A stretch of 63,692 bases of DNA from an uncultured Aquimarina sp. Lineage in GTDB: Bacteria; Bacteroidota; Bacteroidia; Flavobacteriales; Flavobacteriaceae. Below the pieces are notes generated by a model. That model did not search any database and was not told where the DNA came from. It worked only from the letters and a program-made list of their open reading frames with translations. Shown in pieces: positions 54,744 to 63,615 of the stretch (its first letter is position 1; every line of letters begins with the position of its first letter). Position numbers and translations under genes: made by a program. The stretch covers positions 1 through 63,692 of the forward strand of contig CANMMM010000024.1 of the NCBI GenBank assembly GCA_947498935.1, given 5' to 3'.

Positions 54744-56144
54744 ATGCTTATAGAACAACTATACACTTCTTGCCTATCCCAAGGTGCTTATTATATAGAA
54801 AGTAATGGAGAAGCAGCAATTATTGATCCGCTTCGAGAAATCGACACCTACTTAGAAAAAGCTGCTACACGAAATACCACAATCAAGTATATATTCGAAA
54901 CGCATTTTCATGCCGATTTCGTAAGTGGACACCTCAGCTTATCCAAAGCCACTGGAGCTCCCATTATCTATGGCCCCAATGCCCACACACAGTTCGATAC
55001 GCTGATCGCTACGGATGGACAAGAATTCTCATTAGGCAACATCACTATCGTAGCACTCCACACGCCTGGGCATACCCTGGAGAGTACCACCTACTTGGTT
55101 CGTGATGCAGAAGGTAAGGAACACGCCATCTTTAGTGGCGACACTTTATTTCTAGGAGATGTCGGCAGGCCTGATCTGGCACAAAAATCGACTCACCTCA
55201 CCCAAGAGCAATTAGCGGGCATGCTCTATGATAGTCTACGCTCTAAAATCATGCCGCTCCCTGATCATGTGATTGTGTATCCTGCTCATGGTGCTGGCTC
55301 TGCCTGTGGTAAACAAATGAGTACAGATACGATCGGTACATTGGGTATCCAAAAACAAACCAACTATGCACTCCGTGCCGACATGAGTAAAGAAGATTTT
55401 ATCCAAGAGGTAACCGATGGATTGCTACCTCCTCCTTCGTACTTCCCATTCAATGTACAAATGAACCAAGAAGGATACACCGACATCTATGAAATTATAC
55501 AGCGAGGTACGACCCCACATAGCTGTACTGCTTTTGCAACACTTATAGATACTACATCAGCAATAGTACTCGATGTAAGGCACCAACACGACTTTATACG
55601 CGGGCATATCCCTAATTCTTTATTTATAGGACTTGATGGGAGCTTTGCCCCTTGGGTAGGTGCTATATTGCGTGATGTACAACAGCCGATCGTACTAGTC
55701 ACACCAGCAGGTAGAGAACAAGAAACCGTTACCCGACTTGCCAGAGTAGGTTTTGATCATACACTAGGCTATCTCCAAGGAGGATTCGAAGCGTGGAAAG
55801 CTAGTGGTCGTTCCATACATACCATTAGCAATAGTACAGCTGCTATGCTAGCAAAATCCGTTACTGACACCTCTATTATTATAGATGTACGTACCCAAGC
55901 AGAATATACGAATGCACATATACGCGATGCAATCAATATACCACTTGCCCAAATGCATGAGCGCATTGCTGCTATTCCAATAGCAACACCCTTCTATATA
56001 CACTGCGCAGGGGGGTATCGATCTGTGATCGCCGCATCCATCTTAGCACAGCAAGGTATACATACAGCGATCAACATAGAAGAAGGGTTCAAAGCTATTA
56101 AAAACACCTCACTACCAATTATTACATCACACATAACCAATTAA
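54744..56144 (+). CDS. Persulfide dioxygenase-rhodanese fusion (CstB-like)
   Basis: A 466-residue three-domain protein. Residues 1-240 are an ETHE1/persulfide-dioxygenase metallo-beta-lactamase domain (THFHADFVSGH, ligands His54 and His56, then HTPGHT and FSGDTLFLGDVGRPDL). Residues about 255-355 are a rhodanese-like domain with its active Cys missing (VTPAGREQ where CxxGxR is expected). Residues about 365-460 are a rhodanese with an intact loop HCAGGYRS. This MBL, pseudo-rhodanese, rhodanese order is that of Staphylococcus CstB, which oxidises persulfides to thiosulfate. It should detoxify sulfide-derived persulfides in the cytosol. Confidence 0.9.
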   Translation: MLIEQLYTSCLSQGAYYIESNGEAAIIDPLREIDTYLEKAATRNTTIKYIFETHFHADFVSGHLSLSKATGAPIIYGPNAHTQFDTLIATDGQEFSLGNITIVALHTPGHTLESTTYLVRDAEGKEHAIFSGDTLFLGDVGRPDLAQKSTHLTQEQLAGMLYDSLRSKIMPLPDHVIVYPAHGAGSACGKQMSTDTIGTLGIQKQTNYALRADMSKEDFIQEVTDGLLPPPSYFPFNVQMNQEGYTDIYEIIQRGTTPHSCTAFATLIDTTSAIVLDVRHQHDFIRGHIPNSLFIGLDGSFAPWVGAILRDVQQPIVLVTPAGREQETVTRLARVGFDHTLGYLQGGFEAWKASGRSIHTISNSTAAMLAKSVTDTSIIIDVRTQAEYTNAHIRDAINIPLAQMHERIAAIPIATPFYIHCAGGYRSVIAASILAQQGIHTAINIEEGFKAIKNTSLPIITSHITN

Positions 56145-56303
56145 AACCAATCATATAGTATGGCATTCATCACATGATGGTATTTTTTACTTGTTTTTTG
56201 TTTATCATTTTTATTGCAACCAAAAACAATTCATAAAAAATACTGTTTTTACAGCAGCCTATAGTATCTTAGAGCTATAATAACTTTTAAAACCATACAA
56301 ATT

Positions 56304-56750
56304 ATGAAAAAGCTTTTTTTAGTATTATTCATTCCGTTTCTATGTGCCAACTGTAGCGATGATGATGATAATACAGACACTGTTACAGAGGTATCTAAAA
56401 CGTACACACTCGCAGCTGTAGAGGATTCTGGTGTTTCTGGAACTGCTAAATTTATTAAAGTAGATGATGCAACTACCCGTGTAGAAGTCGCACTTACTGG
56501 TACACCTGCTGGTGGTGATCATCCGATGCATATACACGAAAATAGTGTTGCAGAAACTGGAGCTCCAGTTATCGTATTAACCAATGTAAATGGGGATACA
56601 GGCATGAGTTCTACTACAGTAACGATGATGAATGATAAGGCTATTACCTATGAAGAATTGATCGCATTGGATGCACATATCAATGTACACCTTAGCGGAG
56701 ATGATCTCTCGGTAGTAAGTCAAGGAGATGTAGGCAGCAATGTAAACTAA
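56304..56750 (+). CDS. CHRD-like small lipoprotein
   Basis: A 148-residue lipoprotein (FIPFLCANCSDDDD, lipidated Cys near residue 17). The domain has GTAKFIKVDDATTRVEVALTGTPAGG, then DHPMHIHENSVAETGAPVIVL and ALDAHINVHLSGDDLSVVSQGDVGSN. It resembles the CHRD domain, which also recalls Cu/Zn superoxide dismutase strands (HIHE). Metal binding is possible via these His residues but unproved. It lies 159 bases after the persulfide dioxygenase gene. Confidence 0.75.
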   Translation: MKKLFLVLFIPFLCANCSDDDDNTDTVTEVSKTYTLAAVEDSGVSGTAKFIKVDDATTRVEVALTGTPAGGDHPMHIHENSVAETGAPVIVLTNVNGDTGMSSTTVTMMNDKAITYEELIALDAHINVHLSGDDLSVVSQGDVGSNVN

Positions 56751-56910
56751 ACCAATGATGCAACTACAGTAGTGATCGCCAATACAATGTACTGATGGAT
56801 AATACCATCATACACTGCTACTGCTAGTCGCACAATTATAGTATTGAATAATAACAGATCGGGGAATCGTGTATCGGTTCCCTATTTTTATAATGAACTA
56901 AATTAAAGTA

Positions 56911-57234
56911 TCATTTAAACATTTCTACTAATACTTCTTTTATCGCATCTATAGCTGATGCATCTAGAGAGGCTATTTTTTTTAGCAACCGAACTTGATC
57001 TACACACCGTATCTGATCTAAAGCTACTTCCCCTTTTTTATTATTTACAGTAACTCCTATTCGTGTTGGCCATTTTTTTAACGTGCTAGTCAGTGGAGCA
57101 ATGATTACTGTTTTCAAATTCTCATTTAACACTTTAGGAGAAACTACCACGCAGGGGCGCTTCTTTTGTATCTCAGAACCAACTGTAGGGTTCAAATCTA
57201 CCCAATATACATCATATTGTTTTACCATGTCCAA
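56911..57234 (-). CDS. mazF: MazF/PemK-type endoribonuclease toxin
   Basis: A 107-residue toxin of the CcdB/MazF fold with KQYDVYWVDLNPTVGSEIQKKRPCVVVSP, VIIAPLTST, and GEVALDQIRCVDQVRL, the classic family strings. It cleaves mRNA at short sequences. Its start lies inside the antitoxin gene (13-base overlap), so the pair is translationally coupled. A second ATG two codons in is an alternative start. Confidence 0.92.
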   Translation of the reverse strand: MDMVKQYDVYWVDLNPTVGSEIQKKRPCVVVSPKVLNENLKTVIIAPLTSTLKKWPTRIGVTVNNKKGEVALDQIRCVDQVRLLKKIASLDASAIDAIKEVLVEMFK

Positions 57235-57488
57235 TCTTCATTGAACTCATCTTCTAAAACATCTGGTATCAATAGTTCATGATCATCTAATGATGCCGCA
57301 GCCTTAAATTGTGCTGACCACCCTGCGCGAGGCTCTTCTGTAATGGCAGTGAGTATAATTTTATTTCCTTCTACATGCATACGTACTTTATCAGTAACTC
57401 CAGCACTTTCCCGTAGTAATGCAGGTAAAATCACTCCTTGTGAATTCCCTATTTTTTGTATTTTTTTGATCGTTGCATCCATAATCAT
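57222..57488 (-). CDS. mazE: MazE/AbrB-type antitoxin
   Basis: An 88-residue antitoxin. The AbrB-like swapped-hairpin DNA-binding domain (TIKKIQKIGNSQGVILPALLRESAG) is followed by an acidic toxin-binding tail (LDDHELLIPDVLEDEFNEDW). It is the first gene of the pair. The ATG at 57482 (MDATIKK) is an alternative start two codons in. Confidence 0.92.
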   Translation of the reverse strand: MIMDATIKKIQKIGNSQGVILPALLRESAGVTDKVRMHVEGNKIILTAITEEPRAGWSAQFKAAASLDDHELLIPDVLEDEFNEDWTW

Positions 57489-57852
57489 ATATCAATACCA
57501 CTAAGTTATAACAATGTTACAACTTAAACAACTGTTTTTTGTTTTTTATACTATCTCCTTTCTAAAACCATATCAGCGTGCCAATTAATGCAATAAGTAT
57601 CAGTTATTCAAAATGCAATCAAATGCTTTCTAAATACATTCATCTTAATTAAATACGTTTAAACCACACTAAAAATACGTTTTAAACACTCTATTTAACA
57701 AATATATAACAGTGCTGATTTACAGATAATTACAATCAATCCCCGTTAACAAAAACAAACAACACTCTCAAAAAGAACACTTTAGATATTCATAAATCAA
57801 GTTTTTTATGTAGATTAGCCATCAATTCGTAGACATAACATCAATCTTTTTT
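57489..57852. other. Divergent AT-rich promoter region
   Basis: 364 bases between mazE and the surface lipoprotein gene. No repeat copy, hairpin or small gene is convincing. Confidence 0.4.
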
Positions 57853-59778
57853 ATGAAAAAATTTACATTTTCCCTTTTTTTAATAATCAGTAGTTGTTTG
57901 CTGATGACTTCATGTTCGGATGACAGTGGGAGTTCTACTATAGAACCAATAAAAAACAGTGCTAATGAGGTCATTTCTATCACATTTATCATCGATACTG
58001 TAGAAACAGCAGCTCAAATAGCAACTAATGAAATTACGATTCTTTTTCCTGCACTTAGCGATGTTACAGCACTGGTACCTACCTTCCAGATTTCTAGTCG
58101 CGCTACTATTTCGCCTGCTTCGGGTGTAGCGCAAGATTTTAGCAATCCTGTAACCTATACTGTGACCGCTGAAGATGGTAGCCAACAACTATATACTGTA
58201 AATGTACAAGTAGAGGCTGCTAGTACAGATACGAGTATTAGCATCTTTAAGTTCGAAAATCTAGCCGAAGGACAAGCTTCTTATGACGAAATTAACAAGG
58301 TAGCTACGGATATCGATACACTGATTCATTATGTACCGTATCTATCGCCTGTAAAGGCTTTAAAATCATTGATCTTCTTACCAAACGGTGCTACAATTAC
58401 TCCTGAATCGGGTGAAACACTAGATTATACACAGCCTGTAAAATATACGGTTACGGCACAAAATGGTGCTACTAAAGACTACCTCGTTTTTGTAGAAAAC
58501 AGACTTAACCCATTAAAAATAGGACTTTTCGATTCAGAAATTTTTAAAGATAAAAAACCAAAGGATCTGATCACATTTACCGTTAATGAAATTAACCCTA
58601 TTTTAGACAGTATACAGGTGAATTTATACGATAGAATTGCCAAAACTACTGTACCACTATCTGTTAAAGAAACAGCAGAAACAACTAATGGAAATTACTC
58701 AATCACTGCACAGTTACCAGATAACTACACCAATGGTTTATACAAACTAGATGTATCTATAGAGCATGACAATAGTGATAGTAGTGATGGTTTTATTCTT
58801 TTTAAAGGGATTCCTAATTTTGTAAAAGTAAACCCTAATTTTTTAAATATTAATGGGGTAAGCCAAGATGTGACGGTGACCAATCTTTTATCACCACAAG
58901 GGTTCTTCGATGCAGAGATGTACATCGATAAAGAACGCTTTGATGCCTATACATTCTATCTACAGCAGAATGGGGTAGATTATAAACTGCCTACAGATGG
59001 ACATGATACGCATTTTGCTGAAGTTCGTTTTAGCATGATGGATGATTTAGCTGCTCAGGGAGGTATTACGGGTACTGATTATAAGATCGTGATTGCAGTA
59101 GATGGGCAGCGCTATGAGTTCCCTTTCATCAATCACCTACAAGCTCCGATACAAGTAGTCGCTACAGACACTCCTGTAATTACAAATATCGATAAAATGA
59201 CGGTAGTCAAAGGGCAAACCATTACGGTGAGTGGTACTGATTTGTTTTATGACACTACACTGATCGGACATGGAGAACCTGCTTCTACATACTTGGAACT
59301 ACAAAATGATTCGAATAGCAATATCCGTTATAGTATCGAACAAAAAGAAGGTACTAGTGATCAAATAACATTTACGATCCCCGATACCTTCCAAAGTGGT
59401 ACCTATAAAGTGACATTGCTCAACAGCTTGGGGGTAACTACAGACCCAAATGCACCTGAAATATTACTAACTATAGTACAAGCAGCGTCTGAACACCCTA
59501 GTATCACTGTAGCTGAAGCGATCATCTATTTAGATTCTTCTAGCTTCTTATACAAGCAGGTACGTGTTAGTTTTAGCGAAAATATAGAAGGGGTAGATTT
59601 TGAAGACTTTACCCTTGGGGCTGGTGCCATAACAATTGGTAATTTCCAGATTACTCCTAGTTCTGTACTGACCAATCGATTGTCGGATGAGGTTGTGAAT
59701 AGAATTACTAATTATAGCGACGGTAGTATTACAGTTGATGGGTACAAAATACCTTTTACTGTAAGTATCAGGAATTAA
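57853..59778 (+). CDS. Ig-like / IPT-TIG surface lipoprotein
   Basis: A 641-residue lipoprotein (LLMTSCSDDSGSS, lipidated Cys near residue 21). Two similar Ig-like units of the DUF5018 type follow (about 35-120 with SGVAQDFSNPVTYTVTAEDGS, and 125-215 with SGETLDYTQPVKYTVTAQNGA). The middle is less clear, and an IPT/TIG-like domain starts near 440 (TPVITNIDKMTVVKGQTITVSGTDLF). These suggest an extended cell-surface binding protein. Neighbours do not reveal a ligand. A terminator and repeat A copy 7 follow. Confidence 0.85.
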   Translation: MKKFTFSLFLIISSCLLMTSCSDDSGSSTIEPIKNSANEVISITFIIDTVETAAQIATNEITILFPALSDVTALVPTFQISSRATISPASGVAQDFSNPVTYTVTAEDGSQQLYTVNVQVEAASTDTSISIFKFENLAEGQASYDEINKVATDIDTLIHYVPYLSPVKALKSLIFLPNGATITPESGETLDYTQPVKYTVTAQNGATKDYLVFVENRLNPLKIGLFDSEIFKDKKPKDLITFTVNEINPILDSIQVNLYDRIAKTTVPLSVKETAETTNGNYSITAQLPDNYTNGLYKLDVSIEHDNSDSSDGFILFKGIPNFVKVNPNFLNINGVSQDVTVTNLLSPQGFFDAEMYIDKERFDAYTFYLQQNGVDYKLPTDGHDTHFAEVRFSMMDDLAAQGGITGTDYKIVIAVDGQRYEFPFINHLQAPIQVVATDTPVITNIDKMTVVKGQTITVSGTDLFYDTTLIGHGEPASTYLELQNDSNSNIRYSIEQKEGTSDQITFTIPDTFQSGTYKVTLLNSLGVTTDPNAPEILLTIVQAASEHPSITVAEAIIYLDSSSFLYKQVRVSFSENIEGVDFEDFTLGAGAITIGNFQITPSSVLTNRLSDEVVNRITNYSDGSITVDGYKIPFTVSIRN

Positions 59779-59806
59779 AATATTTATACTTAACCTAGTA
59801 TGCTTC

Positions 59807-59846
59807 AAAGCAGCTATCTGCATCTATTGCGATAGCTGCTTTTTTA
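59807..59846 (+). terminator. Intrinsic terminator after the Ig-like lipoprotein
   Basis: AAAGCAGCTATC / GATAGCTGCTTT with a 12-base loop, then TTTT. Confidence 0.85.
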
Positions 59847-59864
59847 TATCCTAATCATTTTTTT

Positions 59865-59955
59865 GCGTTAGGGATAGCAGTGGAAATCCCGCAGTACCGA
59901 CCTTTAGGAGGGGCGAGGAATTGGAACGGATAGCCCGACCCTTGTGGTAACGCCC
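59865..59955 (+). repeat. Repeat A, copy 7 (long-centre variant)
   Basis: GCGTTAGGGATAGCAGTGG begins it and GTGGTAACGCCC ends it. Its last base is the first base of the stop codon (minus strand TAG) of the next gene, so the element abuts a coding region exactly. Confidence 0.9.
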
Positions 59956-62330
59956 TACTCCTTTAACACTTTATGGAATACATCGGCTAAGCGTATTTCT
60001 AAATACTTGATGATTTTGGTATCCGGTACTCCGTTGGTATACATTTCGAATATTTTTTTGGCATTGCGCTTTTTTAGTGTTTGCAAGGTATCTTGTGAAT
60101 TGGCAATCGTCTCGGGGGTGAGTTCCCAGGCTGCTAAGGCCGCTAGTAATTGGGTATGGGCATCGTAGCGCTTGGTGAGTACTGCTTGGCGCTCTAAGTC
60201 TTTTGGGGCTTTTTCGGTAGTACTATTGAGCTTTCCGCTAACTACCGTAAGCTCATAACGGAGTTGTCTGTCGATCGCATTGGCCTCTGCTAGTAATTGC
60301 TGGTATGCTTGATAGAGCTTATCATTATAGAATGTGGTAAAATCTATGTAGGTCCCTAGGGTTTTGAGATAGGTAATGGCGACTTCTTTGTATATTTTCT
60401 TATTTTTTTCTTGGGTTTCGAGTAACTGTGCTTCTAATACTGTTAGCTGTTGCTGATCTTGGATAAGGGTGGCAAACTCTTGCTGATCGGGCAATGCGAT
60501 GAGCTGCGGGGTAATGTCTCTGGGCAATCCTGTATAACGATACTGCTTGTAGTGCACTTGTATGGAGTCATTGGGGGTTTTGGTACGTTTCTTTTTGTCT
60601 TTGCGCTTTAGGGTGGGTTTCTTAAGCCCAAAGGCATAGTTATACCCAAAGGTAGCAGTCAACTCGTTTAGAGGGCCATTGGCGCCTCCTGATCGGAACA
60701 GCTGTATTGCCGAGAGATTAAAATTATGTTGCTCTTTGAGCACATAGGAAGCGACCGCTCTAAGATTGGTGACCTGTGTACTGCTAGTAGCATTGTTCGC
60801 TTGGTTATACCCCGCAGAGAATCGGGTGTTTAGTTTTTTGTCTAAAAAACGTTTATTGAGTGATAGTGTTGGCCCCCAGGTAGTGGCTTCTTCTCTACCT
60901 ATGGTATTATAGGTACCATTAACCGCGGTATTGATCGTAAAATCGCGCTCTGATAACTGGATGGTATGCGATAGATTGAGGTTGTGGAATGTAGAAGCGT
61001 CCCCAATGCGTACGATACCGCCTTGCTCATTGGCTACATCATTGAGATTATAATTTAGAGATAGATTCTGACGACTTGTTTTTTTATTCGATAGGATATA
61101 ATTTACGGTTAGATTTGCACTCTGGGATAGCTGCCTGTAATCTAGGTCTTCTACGGGTTCGTCTAGTAAATCTGCATCGTTGATTTCGTCGAATTGATTG
61201 GGCTTGATATTGGTAAAGGTGGTAAAATTAGAATAGTTTCCACTTAGGGTCAATCGTTCGGAAAGCGTAAGAGTGGCATTGACGGCGCCTACGGTACGAT
61301 TTGTATTATTGGCTTTTAGATTATCGAGGTCGTCACGTTGGTATCCCACATTAAAGCCCAGCGTAAGCTTGTCTCCAAAAAAAGTATTACTGGCATCTAG
61401 GGTAATATTCTCGAAATCATTATTAAAATAATAGGCTCCTAAGGTTTCGTAGCCTGGATCGATACGCTCATAACCGATCCCTACACTACTACTTCCTGCT
61501 GCATAGCCCAGACGTGTTTTGATGGCGCTGTAATATTCCGTGGATGCTCGGTTATCAAAAAGCAATCCGATGGGAGATGTGTTAGGATTGTCTATCGGCT
61601 GCGAACGCAAATCCTTGGTGATCGCAGTCGTAGCATACTCGGCTTGTACGGTAAATTCCTTGGACAGTTTGACTTCGGTACTGAGACTGACCACTAGGTT
61701 TTCTTGTGGTAGTACTCCTTTGGCTTCGGGAATGCTGTCTATAGAATTTTGATCATCTCGGGCATAAAATCCTATGAGTCCTATTTTTAGTTTTTCTTTT
61801 TCGTAAGTGGTTTTTATACCGTATCCCATCCGCTGATAGGAGGGAATGGTGCGGGGGTCTGCATCATCATTCACTGCTTTGAGCAATCGCCCGCCCATAG
61901 CACTGACCTTAAAAGCACCTGGTGGGGTGAGCTCGATACCGCCTCCTGTGAATTGATGCCCATTAAGGGTGTAGGGGGAGAAACTCATATTTATGGCACC
62001 TATATGCCCTGTAATCCATTTGTACTTAGGATGTAGGCTGATACGATTAAAATCGAATGGTAATTGATAACCTAGATTTTCTCCTTGATTAGAAAAACTA
62101 TAGGAAATAGGGATCGAAAAACTGTAAATCGATACATTGAGTGCTCCTTGTAAAAAATAGGTATAGGGTTCCCTGCTATCGTTTTGATTGGAATTGTAGT
62201 ACACCCCACTGGCGGAAATCTGACCGTTTATTTTGAGTGGTTTGCTACTCGTAATCGTTTCGTAATCCAACGTCTGCCCCAATACTGCCCAAGGAAGGCT
62301 CAATAGAATAAATAGTACTCTTTTGTTCAA
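59955..62330 (-). CDS. Large outer-membrane beta-barrel protein, unknown function
   Basis: A 791-residue protein with signal peptide (MNKRVLFILLSLPWAVLGQ). Residues about 30-575 form amphipathic strands with conserved turns such as YKWITGHIGAINMSFSPYTL and QFTGGGIELTPPGAFKVSAMGGRLLKAV, as in an outer-membrane barrel. A basic stretch (KKPTLKRKDKKKRTKTPND) near 575-595 leads to a helical, possibly coiled C-terminal region (about 620-791). I have no family name for it. The C-terminal region after a barrel is unusual and may be periplasmic. It stands alone; its upstream side has no gene for 440 bases. Confidence 0.7.
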   Translation of the reverse strand: MNKRVLFILLSLPWAVLGQTLDYETITSSKPLKINGQISASGVYYNSNQNDSREPYTYFLQGALNVSIYSFSIPISYSFSNQGENLGYQLPFDFNRISLHPKYKWITGHIGAINMSFSPYTLNGHQFTGGGIELTPPGAFKVSAMGGRLLKAVNDDADPRTIPSYQRMGYGIKTTYEKEKLKIGLIGFYARDDQNSIDSIPEAKGVLPQENLVVSLSTEVKLSKEFTVQAEYATTAITKDLRSQPIDNPNTSPIGLLFDNRASTEYYSAIKTRLGYAAGSSSVGIGYERIDPGYETLGAYYFNNDFENITLDASNTFFGDKLTLGFNVGYQRDDLDNLKANNTNRTVGAVNATLTLSERLTLSGNYSNFTTFTNIKPNQFDEINDADLLDEPVEDLDYRQLSQSANLTVNYILSNKKTSRQNLSLNYNLNDVANEQGGIVRIGDASTFHNLNLSHTIQLSERDFTINTAVNGTYNTIGREEATTWGPTLSLNKRFLDKKLNTRFSAGYNQANNATSSTQVTNLRAVASYVLKEQHNFNLSAIQLFRSGGANGPLNELTATFGYNYAFGLKKPTLKRKDKKKRTKTPNDSIQVHYKQYRYTGLPRDITPQLIALPDQQEFATLIQDQQQLTVLEAQLLETQEKNKKIYKEVAITYLKTLGTYIDFTTFYNDKLYQAYQQLLAEANAIDRQLRYELTVVSGKLNSTTEKAPKDLERQAVLTKRYDAHTQLLAALAAWELTPETIANSQDTLQTLKKRNAKKIFEMYTNGVPDTKIIKYLEIRLADVFHKVLKE

Positions 62331-62773
62331 TAATCAAGTTTATAATTTATAAAAGAAGGCACTACTTGCAGTCTGCATGAAGAATACCCCCATATATATG
62401 TCATAAAAAGGAAAAATGTTACCCCAATTTTGCTATTATTTTGGCAAAAATAGTTAATTCTAAGCGTTTACACCTTAAAAAATACGGTTATTCCACCTGT
62501 AAAGTACTATAAACATGTAAATTGACTATTTACAAGAGGTTTAGAAGCGGTATAAAAGAGGGACTGTTTTTTTAGTGTTGTGTTTTTTAGTGAAGGGGGC
62601 AGAGGGTAGTAACACATCCCACCATAATTAAGGGCATATACTATGATTATAGTGATGCATTTTTTAAAACAACACGACTTACTTCTGATGTACTAAAAAT
62701 TCAGAGTATACTGAAAACATATAATCTCATAAACCAACTTTTTAGGATGGTTTATGAGATTATAAAAAACTTG
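62331..62773. other. Intergenic region before the barrel gene
   Basis: 443 AT-rich bases. They contain the barrel gene promoter and, at 62721-62763, the hairpin described separately. No further gene is supported. Confidence 0.4.
62721..62763 (-). terminator. Long hairpin after the lipocalin-like lipoprotein gene
   Basis: A perfect 16-bp pairing ATAATCTCATAAACCA / TGGTTTATGAGATTAT has an 11-base loop and lies 11 bases past the stop at 62774. On the minus strand it is followed by a weak T tract (ATGTTTTC). Confidence 0.7.
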
Positions 62774-63205
62774 TTATTGTCTTTCGAAAGTTTCTGTTTT
62801 TATAGCTGAAGTCGGACTATCATTAGGATCTCTAAATACCAATTTCATTTCATTGTCAAAGACTCTGATTTCGATATTTGTACCAGTGTCTATAGCATTC
62901 CCACTGTCATCTAAAAAAACCAAGAAACTGTTCTCATCAATGAGATATTCTAATGTACCTGATTCAGGGGTTGTACAATCAGACTCATCTTCATTTGGAT
63001 CATATACTGTAGCCTCGACTGTATTTCCTGAAAACTTATATGTGGTAAGTTTTTCACAATCTAAAACATTTCCATCGTCTCCAACTTCACTACGGTCAAT
63101 AAGTTTCCAAGTTCCTTTTTCTGAAAAATTTGGTCCATCATCATCCCCGCATGATATTGCCATAAGACTGATAAAGAGTGTGAAAAATAAAAGTGTTTTT
63201 TTCAT
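62774..63205 (-). CDS. Lipocalin-like small lipoprotein
   Basis: A 143-residue lipoprotein (FISLMAISCGDDDG, lipidated Cys near residue 19). The domain begins KGTWKLIDRSEV and has LDCEKLTTYKFSGNTVEATVYD, CTTPESGTLEYLIDENSFLVF and EIRVFDNEMKLVFRD, the strand pattern of Bacteroidota lipocalin-like proteins, with a likely Cys pair. Ligand unknown. A decayed relative is just upstream. Confidence 0.75.
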   Translation of the reverse strand: MKKTLLFFTLFISLMAISCGDDDGPNFSEKGTWKLIDRSEVGDDGNVLDCEKLTTYKFSGNTVEATVYDPNEDESDCTTPESGTLEYLIDENSFLVFLDDSGNAIDTGTNIEIRVFDNEMKLVFRDPNDSPTSAIKTETFERQ

Positions 63206-63293
63206 GATTATTATATTTTCGTTAAAATTAAGTATGCAATCCTAATAAAGTCTCACTTTTTTGATCACTATTTTTAATTAATTTTTCCTTCTG

Positions 63294-63485
63294 CTATAGT
63301 ATACCGTTTTGTAGGATCCAAGTTCCTGTCAGTATTTCCTCTGCTTCACAACGCTTTGTCTGCTCGTTATGGGTATAATAGTGTTGATAAAACCTACCTT
63401 CTTTACGAAACTCAAAGGTCTCCAATTGTTCACATGCTTCTAACCTGTGCAAATGATCCTGTTTATTAATTTCAAAAAAACACAA
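63294..63485 (-). pseudogene. Fragment of a lipocalin-like gene
   Basis: The 63 codons contain ACEQLETFEFRKEGRFYQHY and KRCEAEEILTGTWILQNG, the C-to-C and GTW pattern of lipocalin-like proteins, but no signal peptide. The frame stops at TAG; one frame over, the sequence continues Y-T-I-A-E-G-K-I-N before a stop, which would restore a plausible strand after GTW. A frameshifted, 5'-truncated relative of the neighbouring gene is the best reading; a genuine small protein is less likely. Confidence 0.4.
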
Positions 63486-63615
63486 AATCCCTAATAGTAG
63501 TAGGTAAGTATAGGCTTGTAAAAGGCTTCTAAGTTTTCTCTTATATAAAGCATTTCGCCTTTGTAGTCATTTTTATTAATTCTAGATTTAAAAGAATTTG
63601 CAAAAGATTTTATAT

